Origin: Myxococcales bacterium
GTDB lineage: Bacteria > Myxococcota_A > Polyangia > Polyangiales > Ga0077539
Direction: 5' to 3'
Length of the DNA stretch: 64,000 bases
Assembly: GCA_016793325.1 (NCBI GenBank)
Contig: JAEUKI010000040.1
Coordinates: 1-64,000, forward strand
Part shown: piece after piece, positions 47,685 to 55,345 of the stretch
Layout: each line of letters starts with the position of its first letter
Position numbering within the stretch: position 1 is the stretch's first letter
The notes under the pieces: model-generated
The model's input: only the letters and a program-made list of their open reading frames with translations
What the model was told of the DNA's origin: nothing
Databases searched by the model: none
Translations under genes and position numbers: made by a program

Positions 47685-49780
47685 CACCCACGCTCCTGCG
47701 ACGGCGGAAAGTACTGCCCCTCGAGGACCGTCGAGAACCCGAGGCCGTCCCCGGTCGTCTCGAACTGCACGAGGTACTTCTGCCGAACGTACGGCGCCAA
47801 CGCGGTCGCGTACTCGCCGTAGATCTCCTCATTGTGCGACAGGAAGATCACCTGCCCCGGCGCGTTGCGCGCCAGGTACTTCAGCACCCGCAACCGGAAC
47901 TCGCTGTCCATGTTGCCCACCGGCGTGTCGATCACCAGAGGCGCCTCTTCGCCGGACACTTCTGCGACTGCCAATGTGAACGCAAGACCGAACGCGCGCT
48001 TCTGCGCGCCCGAGAGCGTCGTGACGTAAACGCGATCGCCCCCTTCGGCGACGAGCACGGGTTGCAGGTCGCTGTCGAACTCGACACGGTAGCGTCGGTA
48101 CTCATTCGAGATCATCTCCCGCAGGTGGTGCGTGCACTGCTCTTCGAGCGACGCCTTGCACACCGGTACGAGCTTCTCGCGCGTGTCGCAGATCACGGCG
48201 CGCACGCGCTCCGCGACCGAGAGCCTCTCTTCGATCGGCTCGATCCGCTCGCGCGCGTTGCTCATGCGTCCGATCGCCGCCCTCATCTCGCCAGCCTCCA
48301 CTTGGAGCGACCGCACCTCGGCCTCGCCCTTCGCGCGTGCATCGTTCAGCTCGCGAATCCGTTGGTCGAGATCGCTGAGGTGGCGGGTCAACTCCTCAAG
48401 CTTCGGCCCGACGTCGGGCACCGAATCAAGCTGGCGTTGGAGGTCTCGTTGCTGCGACCTGACCGTGTGCCAGCGCGTCGCGAGGACGGCGACGTCCTCG
48501 CGACGCGCAGCAAGGCGCTGGCGGATACGCTGCGCGGTCGCGGTCCTGTCGGAGGCGCCGAGGAACCCGTACTTGAACTCCGAGACGCAACCACTCGGGG
48601 CCGGAGCCCAGGCCGTTTCGAGCGCCTGCCGCAGACGCCCTTCAAGCGTGCGCCGCTGGCTCGACTCGAGCGGAGGGCGCACGGCAGGATCGCCCGCCTC
48701 GGGAAGAGCTTGTCCGACGATCTGGTCGACGCGCGCTGTCGCTTCCTCACGCGCGAGCACCCACCGGTCGCGCACGATCTCACCGTCGAGCCGCTTGAGT
48801 ACCTTCGTACCGAGCCCGCGAAGCGCGATGGGCAGCGCGAGGTCGGCGATCCCGTCGCAGAGCGACTTCTGGAGGGCCGTCTCGTCGCGTTGCAAGTCCG
48901 CACGCCGCTGCGTGAGCAGCCGCGTGTCGATCGCAGCGTCGCCCGTGAGCTGGACGAACTCGGCGATCTTCCCGCGACGCGCCTGCTCGGCGGCGTCGAG
49001 CTCGTGGCGCACGCGCTCGGCGGCAGTGTCTGCCGTGGCGAGGCGCGCCTCGACCTCCTCAAGGTCCGCGCGCCGACGATCCAGTTCCGAGTGCTTTACT
49101 TCCCCGCCGTCGCGACGCACCACCGACCGCTGTTGCGTCACGTAGCCGCGCAAGCTCTCGTCCAGGTCGGAGAGCAGGCCCGTGCCGAACAGCGCGTTGA
49201 TCGCGTCCGACAGCGCCCGCCCGCCCGCAGCTTCGACGCGCGCCTGGGCTTGCTCGCCGTCGAAGAAGAAACACGGCATCACGTGCGCCGGGAAGAGCAG
49301 GTCGGAGATCCGGTTGTTGGCCTCCTTCCAACTGTCCGGGCGCTGCACGCGGCCGTCTTCTTCGATGCGAATCTCTTCGCCCTCGGGCGAGTCGAAGTCC
49401 CGCGCGTTGCCGCCGCGCGTAAAGCGCCACGTCCGCGTGACCACGACACGCTCGTCCTCCTCGCCACCCTCGAACACCAGCTCCACCGACGCGAGCGGCG
49501 ACTCGCTGCCGAGCGCCGAGCGGTGGACAATGCGCTGCATGAGCTGCCGGTACGAACCCGTGCGCTCCTCGTCACTCAAGCCGAGCCGCACCCCTTCGAG
49601 AAAGGGCATTGCCTCGCGCCCATAGAGCCCGAGGTAGAGCGCCATCAGGAGCGAGGTCTTGCCGCGGCCGTTCATCGCACCGACGAGCAGCACCCGCTTG
49701 TTCTTGGTCGGGGCCGGGAAACGGAAGACCGCCGAACGATAGCTCCGCCAGTTGCGGAGCATCACCTCACGCAGGTGCAC
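47684..49780 (-). CDS. dndD: DndD, SMC/Rad50-like ATPase of DNA phosphorothioation
   Basis: 698 aa from the GTG at 49780, 3 bp after the small gene's stop. Walker A GAMNGRGKTSLL (34-45). A long coiled coil (~205-530) has a central hinge, and an ABC signature near TLSGAQKRAFGLAF precedes Walker B (APLVIDTPVGNMDSE) at ~615-640. DndD hydrolyses ATP and is proposed to open or nick DNA for sulfur insertion with DndC and DndE. Length is close to the family norm. Overlap with dndE's start implies coupled translation. Confidence 0.93.
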   Translation of the reverse strand: MHLREVMLRNWRSYRSAVFRFPAPTKNKRVLLVGAMNGRGKTSLLMALYLGLYGREAMPFLEGVRLGLSDEERTGSYRQLMQRIVHRSALGSESPLASVELVFEGGEEDERVVVTRTWRFTRGGNARDFDSPEGEEIRIEEDGRVQRPDSWKEANNRISDLLFPAHVMPCFFFDGEQAQARVEAAGGRALSDAINALFGTGLLSDLDESLRGYVTQQRSVVRRDGGEVKHSELDRRRADLEEVEARLATADTAAERVRHELDAAEQARRGKIAEFVQLTGDAAIDTRLLTQRRADLQRDETALQKSLCDGIADLALPIALRGLGTKVLKRLDGEIVRDRWVLAREEATARVDQIVGQALPEAGDPAVRPPLESSQRRTLEGRLRQALETAWAPAPSGCVSEFKYGFLGASDRTATAQRIRQRLAARREDVAVLATRWHTVRSQQRDLQRQLDSVPDVGPKLEELTRHLSDLDQRIRELNDARAKGEAEVRSLQVEAGEMRAAIGRMSNARERIEPIEERLSVAERVRAVICDTREKLVPVCKASLEEQCTHHLREMISNEYRRYRVEFDSDLQPVLVAEGGDRVYVTTLSGAQKRAFGLAFTLAVAEVSGEEAPLVIDTPVGNMDSEFRLRVLKYLARNAPGQVIFLSHNEEIYGEYATALAPYVRQKYLVQFETTGDGLGFSTVLEGQYFPPSQERG

Positions 49781-49783
49781 CGG

Positions 49784-49993
49784 TCAGTCCTCCCGCTCAT
49801 GGTCGATGAAGTTGGTCAAGCAGGTCTCCAGCGCGTTCGTGATGCCGTTCTGTCGCGCCGAGCCCGCGAAGCCTCGCTGGACCTCGACCAGTTCGCGCAA
49901 CAACTCCAGCGTGACGCCGTTCGCCTTGCACGCGGCGGCGAGCACCTGCTTCGCAGACACGTTGTGGAAGAGGGGAAGTTCCTTGCGTTTCAT
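49784..49993 (-). CDS. DNA modification system-associated small protein
   Basis: 69 aa; its ATG at 49993 overlaps the DndC stop (ATGA). It is helical throughout (SAKQVLAAACKANGVTLELL, NGITNALETCLTNFIDH). Similar small genes lie between dndC and dndD in many Dnd loci and carry this name in annotation. They may help DndC/DndD assembly. The size, position and coupling make the call good; the mechanism is unknown. Confidence 0.75.
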   Translation of the reverse strand: MKRKELPLFHNVSAKQVLAAACKANGVTLELLRELVEVQRGFAGSARQNGITNALETCLTNFIDHERED

Positions 49994-51120
49994 GTGTCCT
50001 GCACGATGTCGAGGAGGCGTTTCGCTTGACGTCGCGTGAGCATCGATTCGTCCTCGCGCCAGATCGCCTCAATGCGTTCAATCTCCGCGTCCGTGATGAC
50101 CGAGAAGCCCACCTCTCGCTCGAGTTCACGCACACAACCGAGCAGCTCACGACGAACCGCCATCGTGAACGGACCGGCGCTCGCCTGCCCGTTGCGCCGC
50201 TCTTCCATCCGCTTCGAGCGGTCGCGGCTGTACTCCTGAAGCATATCCCGGAAGTCGACGAGAGGTTCCAGGTGCTCGTTGCCGACCTTGATGAAGCCTT
50301 CGAGCGACTTGTCCTTCTCGACCACTGTGCACGTCCAGCACCCAAAGCGCGACGACGAAGTGCCGCACGATGGTGTGTCGGCTTGGTCGACAACGAACGG
50401 GCACTCGCCACCGCCTGCGTTCCGGTACAGCGTGACGAGCTTGCGATGCGTGCCCCCCCAGGGCGGTCGCACCTGCATCAGCACGGTCCAGACGTCGTCC
50501 GTCGTGAGTTCGACAATCGGCCTGTAGACCATGCAGTTCGCGACGTCGTTGTGGTTGTTCAGCCGCTCGCCGTTGTCGTAGCGAGCCACCGTGCGTGCGC
50601 GCGCCGCCGACTCCGCGCGCCGCACGCCGAGGAGCAAGATCGCCTTTCCTCCCTCGGCGATCAGGTGTTGGAGGTAGCCCGTCGTTGGCCGAATCTTCAT
50701 CCGGTCTGTGCACCAGCGGAACGTCCTACTCGGTGCTGGATACCCGCGGCCCAGAAGATTCACCCAGAAGGTCTGGTCGAGGTCCGGCTGCGTCTTCGCG
50801 ACCGTGACCGGCAGCTTGAGATCCTTGACTGCGAGGCGCACTCGCTCGAGGGTCTCGTCGACGAACGCTTGCACGATCGGTGACTCGACGAGCGTGTCGT
50901 TCGAGAGGACGTGCACGTGTCGCGTGCGCTGCGAGGGCGGTAGCTCGAGGAGCATTTCGAGCACGAGCTGCAGCACCAGCGTCGAGTCCTTGCCTCCCGA
51001 AAACCCGATCACCCAGGGGTATGCATGCGGCTGCGCATACTCGTCGGCGAGATCCGCCCGGATTGCCACGAGCTGATTGAGGAGCGCGTGCGCATCGCTT
51101 GTGGGTTCGTTCTGCACCAT
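49990..51120 (-). CDS. dndC: DndC, PP-loop sulfurtransferase of DNA phosphorothioation
   Basis: 376 aa from the ATG at 51120; a GTG at 51237 would add 39 poorly family-like residues. PP-loop SGGKDS (41-46) in VIGFSGGKDSTLVLQL, WCTDRMKIRP and CGTSSSRFGCWTC (4Fe-4S-type cysteines), and the LLGVRRAES block are diagnostic. The enzyme activates DNA phosphate with ATP and passes sulfur from IscS/DndA cysteine desulfurase. No dndA is in the window, so a housekeeping IscS must serve. It is somewhat shorter than the family norm. First gene of dndC-small-dndD-dndE-HARE, 160 bp after the CARF-sigma54 gene's stop, in the same direction. Confidence 0.93.
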   Translation of the reverse strand: MVQNEPTSDAHALLNQLVAIRADLADEYAQPHAYPWVIGFSGGKDSTLVLQLVLEMLLELPPSQRTRHVHVLSNDTLVESPIVQAFVDETLERVRLAVKDLKLPVTVAKTQPDLDQTFWVNLLGRGYPAPSRTFRWCTDRMKIRPTTGYLQHLIAEGGKAILLLGVRRAESAARARTVARYDNGERLNNHNDVANCMVYRPIVELTTDDVWTVLMQVRPPWGGTHRKLVTLYRNAGGGECPFVVDQADTPSCGTSSSRFGCWTCTVVEKDKSLEGFIKVGNEHLEPLVDFRDMLQEYSRDRSKRMEERRNGQASAGPFTMAVRRELLGCVRELEREVGFSVITDAEIERIEAIWREDESMLTRRQAKRLLDIVQDT

Positions 51121-51279
51121 CTCTTGAAGGATAGCGCGGCCTGTGGTACCGGCCCCAACTTCGTGGCGCTTTTGGTGTTCTGTCTCCTTGATCGAACACG
51201 ACTCGAGCCCCCAGCACCACATCAGGTCCGTCCTCACATCGAGGACGTCAACTGCCGCGGATGGTCCAGCGCGAGTGGG

Positions 51280-52728
51280 CTACTTTCTTACGTGCGCGCC
51301 GCGTGCGTCCTCGCGAAGTGTCTTCTCATCACACGCGAGTGCTCTTGCCGCCGCAGCCCAGGTGCCCCAACGACTGCGGGCCCAAGCCGCGAGGTGCGCG
51401 CGAAACTCTCGCACACGTTCTTCACGTGTCCCGGTGCCAAGAACGCTCTCTTCGAGAGGAACTGGTGTCTCCACGACGACCCGCTCCCAATCTTCGAGCG
51501 AGCGTTCGATCGCGTCATCGAAGCTGCTGTCGGGCAACCATGCGCACAGCAGCGCCGCCAATCGTTGAAGGTCTCGGAGGTTGCCGGGGAGCGGGTGTTT
51601 GTTGAGCACACGCGCCATCGCAGCGCTCCACGGGGCCGCGGCGGTGAGCGCAACATCGACGCGCATCTCCCGCCATACCGCCTCCCAATCCTCGCGAAGG
51701 TCGTCCCGGCACGATCGCAGCGGCGGCACTGACACAGAGAGATGACTGACTCGATCGAACAGGTCGGCATCGAGACGCCCCCGAAGCGCCTCGATCGGGA
51801 GGTTCGAGGCGCAGACCAGCTCAAAGTCTGTCGTGCGCTCTTCGTCCACACCAAGTGGACGATACGCGCGCCGCCGGTCTTGCAGGACACGCACAAGCTT
51901 GCGCTGCGCGAGCGCAGGGAGGTCTTGCACTTCGTCGAGAAAGAGCACTCCCCCGCGGGCTTCTGCGAGCAGTCCGGCGCGCTCGGTTTCTGCGCCCGTG
52001 AAGGCGCCCTTGCGATGCCCGAAGAGCAGGCTGTCCGCGAGCGTCGAATCGAGCCCCCCGCACGCCAGCGTCGTGACCCGCGGGCGTCTCTTCAACGTCG
52101 CCACGAGCGTCTCGACCAAGCGCGTCTTGCCCGTACCGCGCTCACCGAGGATGAGCAACGGCGCTCCCGCAACCGCGGCGAAGCGGGCAAGACGTTCGAA
52201 GGCTTGTCGCCGTGCTACAGAGCGAGGCTCGGGCTCGTACCGCGCCCGTTCGGGCTCGGTTCGCGCGCTCTGCCGGATCTCACGCAGATAGGTCGACGGT
52301 GCGAAGCGCACGGGATCGAGGCGCGTCCGCTTCGTCTCTGGGTTGAACTGTGACGACCAGAGCTTGGCACCAGGGGGAAGCGCACCAGCGGCGGCGAGCA
52401 CAAGCCACACGGCGTGCATCGCCGGAGTTCCCGGCGACACGTTGACGTGAAGCTCTCCCGTGAGCCGCGGACACACTTCGCGACGAAGCAGGTCGTATAT
52501 CGCGTCGTGATGGGTCGGGTCCTCGAGCTCGAGCACGCAGACTTCGATGGGTACGCCATGCGTTTCGCTCGGAAGTTCGCGCAGCATTCCTTGTCGCTTC
52601 TGGAGCAGGTACACGACGCGTGTGGGCGGCAACCGGTGCCGCCGCAGTGCGGCGATGGTGTGCTCAAGCACTTCAAAGCCCGCGCGCTCGGAGTGCCAGC
52701 ACACGAGGGTGCGCTCGGACGAACTCAT
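51280..52728 (-). CDS. CARF-like/sigma-54 (RtcR-type) transcription activator
   Basis: 482 aa. N-terminal ~150 residues: LTGELHVNVSPGTPAMHAVW and PPGAKLWSSQ fit the CARF-like Rossmann sensor of RtcR, with the NxSxGTxxM-type loop of CRISPR CARF proteins. The AAA+ domain has Walker A GERGTGKT (195-202), GAFTGA (241-246) and Walker B LFLDE (~262). The C-terminal HTH is short (AARALACDEKTLREDARGA). The ATG at 52728 overlaps the stop of the PLD gene (ATGA). RtcR-type activators use a ligand, e.g. RNA ends or cyclic oligonucleotides, to switch on operons through sigma-54. It is the last gene of the helicase-wHTH-PLD operon and probably activates it. Confidence 0.85.
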   Translation of the reverse strand: MSSSERTLVCWHSERAGFEVLEHTIAALRRHRLPPTRVVYLLQKRQGMLRELPSETHGVPIEVCVLELEDPTHHDAIYDLLRREVCPRLTGELHVNVSPGTPAMHAVWLVLAAAGALPPGAKLWSSQFNPETKRTRLDPVRFAPSTYLREIRQSARTEPERARYEPEPRSVARRQAFERLARFAAVAGAPLLILGERGTGKTRLVETLVATLKRRPRVTTLACGGLDSTLADSLLFGHRKGAFTGAETERAGLLAEARGGVLFLDEVQDLPALAQRKLVRVLQDRRRAYRPLGVDEERTTDFELVCASNLPIEALRGRLDADLFDRVSHLSVSVPPLRSCRDDLREDWEAVWREMRVDVALTAAAPWSAAMARVLNKHPLPGNLRDLQRLAALLCAWLPDSSFDDAIERSLEDWERVVVETPVPLEESVLGTGTREERVREFRAHLAAWARSRWGTWAAAARALACDEKTLREDARGAHVRK

Positions 52729-54221
52729 CGAAGCTCCTCTCGCACGACGATCGCCGCGGCACCCGATTCGTCGGCCAAACGCCGCGCATCGCTGAGCTGC
52801 TCCGGGGTGGTCACCGCCACCACGACGCGCCCTGACCGCTCGCGGTAGAGCGAGGCACCGCCGCTCACCATCTCCGTGTTCGGCACCTTCACCGGCTCTG
52901 CTTTGGCGCCGAGCTGCGGTGCCGAGACGCTACAGGTCAGGCGCAGCACATGAGCCGGGGTTGGCAGATCTCTCTGCGCAGGAAGCGGAAGCTCGGCTCG
53001 CTCGATTGCATCGGCGCTCTGCGCGACCATCGGCGAGAGCGCTTGCTCTCGCTCGGGCAGAACTTCGTAGGGCTGCAAGGCACTCTCCCGCCACACCAGA
53101 CAGGCTCCCGAGAGATCGCCAACGCGCGGTGCCATCGCGAGCTCGAATGGAGCGCTGTTCGCCCAGCCCGTCAGCATCTGCGCAAGCCCCTCGACACGTC
53201 GGTCGTCCAGCACCACGCCGAGTTCAAAACCTTCGTCGAGTCCGTGCGGCTCGAGGTTGGCCGACATCACGAGGCCGCGCTGTTCGTCCACGAGCAACGC
53301 CTTCGCGTGGAGCCACGGAAAGCCGAAGACGCGAGCACCGCTCTTTGCGAGCGCCAACAGCGCAGGCATTGCGACGGGTCGTGGTCGTGCGAGGACGATC
53401 ACTTGCACCCCGTGTGCGGCGCGCTCGCAGAGCGTCTGCACCGCGGGATGGGTCTCGCTCCATCCGAAGCTCGCCACCACGATCTGCCGCTTCGCCGCGC
53501 GGACCTCTGAGAGGAATCGTTCTCTCAACACCGACGCCGTGCCCGCCGTCGCCAGGATGCCGTCGCTCCCCGCTGGAGCACTCACGCGCCCCATCGGGTT
53601 CACAGACTGGAACAGGCCAGGGTCTCGCAGTTCGTGTTGCGCCCGTTCCCAGAACGCCCACCGCAACTGCGCGAACGCTGCCCGCGTCTCCGCGGCGTTC
53701 AAGCGCACGGCCAGCTCCTCGTTGCGCTCCAGAGCCTCGCGCGTGAGGTTCGATGTGAGCAGCCAGCCACGCGGATTGGTGCCCCCTGGATCTACCAGCA
53801 CCGTCTTGGCGTGAAACGCCTCTGACGAGCGCAAGAACGCCCAGCCGGCGAGATCCTTCAGCATCGCACGATGCTGCTCGACCATCGCGACGTCGCGTGA
53901 CTCATCCTCGCGTGGGTCCTTTTCGAGGCGCGTCTCAGACGCCAGCAGCATGTACACGCGCACACCGCGACGAGCGCAGGACTGCAACGCGCCTTCGACG
54001 AACTTGTCCGCGAGCAGGAAGCTCGAGACCACGACCATCTGCCGTGCCTCGGTGATCGCACGGCACACCTCCTGTGCAACCACGCGCGTCGGATCGCTGC
54101 GCAGAATGCCGAGCGCTTCCACAGGCGCCGCGGACTTCGCCGCGCGACGAGACCACGTCGGAGGGAGCACGAGATCGCGCTGGTCCACGGTGCGTTCAAC
54201 GGTGCGCTTCCACACGTTCAT
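52725..54221 (-). CDS. Phospholipase-D-family nuclease with two complete HKD motifs
   Basis: 498 aa; ATG at 54221 with GGGAGGTGAG upstream, overlapping the preceding stop. Two HxKxxxxD motifs are intact: HAKTVLVD (137-144) with SNL (157-159), and HAKALLVD (305-312) with SANLE (~320). PLD enzymes with two motifs in one chain act as monomers on phosphodiesters, including DNA. No signal peptide, so it acts inside the cell. It lies between an unknown wHTH gene and the CARF-sigma54 regulator, downstream of a helicase. A PLD plus helicase pairing recalls DrmC of DISARM, but the DISARM helicase and DUF1998 genes are absent. Confidence 0.9.
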   Translation of the reverse strand: MNVWKRTVERTVDQRDLVLPPTWSRRAAKSAAPVEALGILRSDPTRVVAQEVCRAITEARQMVVVSSFLLADKFVEGALQSCARRGVRVYMLLASETRLEKDPREDESRDVAMVEQHRAMLKDLAGWAFLRSSEAFHAKTVLVDPGGTNPRGWLLTSNLTREALERNEELAVRLNAAETRAAFAQLRWAFWERAQHELRDPGLFQSVNPMGRVSAPAGSDGILATAGTASVLRERFLSEVRAAKRQIVVASFGWSETHPAVQTLCERAAHGVQVIVLARPRPVAMPALLALAKSGARVFGFPWLHAKALLVDEQRGLVMSANLEPHGLDEGFELGVVLDDRRVEGLAQMLTGWANSAPFELAMAPRVGDLSGACLVWRESALQPYEVLPEREQALSPMVAQSADAIERAELPLPAQRDLPTPAHVLRLTCSVSAPQLGAKAEPVKVPNTEMVSGGASLYRERSGRVVVAVTTPEQLSDARRLADESGAAAIVVREELR

Positions 54222-55345
54222 GTCTCACCTCCCGTCGCGAGGTCCCAGTCAGTCGGTGCCTGGAGTTGCCAGTACTTCGCAGGGGGTCGGTCGTCTCCAC
54301 GGAGCTGCGCTGTGAGTACCGCTCGTGACGGCCGAGCGCCGACGAGATCCGCGAAGGGATCCGCAACCGTCTTCCAGTTCGCGTCGAGCGCATCGTCGGT
54401 CGGGTAGCCGCTCAGCGAGTCGAGCAGCCGCCACTCGGCCCAGCGCGATGCGTCGGACCGCGTGCGGGGGCGCAGGGGCAAAGCGTCGAGCTTTGCAGGA
54501 TCGAAAGCACCGAGATCGTTGAGCGTTGGCCTCTCGACGGTCAGCGAACGATCGAGCGTGCGGCGCTCTGCGGCGCTCGCCTCCTCGAAGCGCACGAGCA
54601 ACGCTCTCCGCGCAGCGTCCCAGCGGTCGAGCACACCCGCAGCACTGAGCATCGCCGTGAGCGAAGCGTCGTAGTCGCGCCGCGCTGTCGGCAGTTCTCG
54701 GCGAAGGTCCTCGCCGTCGAAGCTTCCGCTGACTTGAAACCGACATTCCGACGGCGACACGGTGAGCGTTGCGCGCAGCGACGCGTTGCCGTTCACGCGC
54801 TCGCCGCGTGGTCCGAGCTCGTCGATGCGCAGCTCCTCTCCGCTCCCGAGCACGGGCGTGATCGCTCGCCCGACTTGCTCGTTCAACCACCTGGGAAGGC
54901 GTTGAAAGACACGCTCCGGAGTGCCCTTTCGACCGTTGCTTGAACGGCGCTCATCGCGCGCGAGAGGCTCCTTCCAGGACGAGACGCCAAGGACGGGCGA
55001 TGCAAGCAGTGGGTCCTGCGCGCACCACACGGTCCAGGTGCCTCGCTCCGGAACGAGCACGATGCCCGTGGACGCCGAGCGACGCCCAGCGTCGGTCGGT
55101 CGCCATGTCGATCCCTCGCGCTCAAGGAGCGCGAGTGCAGTACACGCATCGACGAGTCTCCGCGCCACGGCAAGACGTCCTCCGAGCAGTGTCGCCGCGA
55201 CGTCTTCCGGAGTGATTGCCCCGCGCGTGACAGCCTCCATCAGCACCAGCGGTTCGATCTCCCGTTTGCGCGCAAAGGCGACCTCGCCAGTGACGTTCCA
55301 TCCCTCAACGGTGAGGTTCCGCCTGAACACGAGCGGCGTTTTCAT
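54218..55345 (-). CDS. wHTH protein of unknown family in the helicase-PLD operon
   Basis: 375 aa; ATG at 55345 with GGAGGCAGG upstream, overlapping the helicase stop by 4 bp. N-terminal ~25-95 resembles a winged helix (LVLMEAVTRGAITPEDVAA, RRLVDACTALALLERE, WRPTDAGRR). The remainder has beta strands (ASLRATLTVSPSECRFQVSG) and helices (YDASLTAMLSAAGVLDRW) but no known domain. Invariant operon order, helicase then this then PLD, implies a subunit of one machine, perhaps a DNA- or substrate-recognition part. Confidence 0.7.
   Translation of the reverse strand: MKTPLVFRRNLTVEGWNVTGEVAFARKREIEPLVLMEAVTRGAITPEDVAATLLGGRLAVARRLVDACTALALLEREGSTWRPTDAGRRSASTGIVLVPERGTWTVWCAQDPLLASPVLGVSSWKEPLARDERRSSNGRKGTPERVFQRLPRWLNEQVGRAITPVLGSGEELRIDELGPRGERVNGNASLRATLTVSPSECRFQVSGSFDGEDLRRELPTARRDYDASLTAMLSAAGVLDRWDAARRALLVRFEEASAAERRTLDRSLTVERPTLNDLGAFDPAKLDALPLRPRTRSDASRWAEWRLLDSLSGYPTDDALDANWKTVADPFADLVGARPSRAVLTAQLRGDDRPPAKYWQLQAPTDWDLATGGET

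Noticed and set aside
47834..50029. 731-codon plus-strand open frame opposite dndD
   Set aside because: Antisense shadow typical of high-G+C genes; dndD on the minus strand carries intact ABC motifs.
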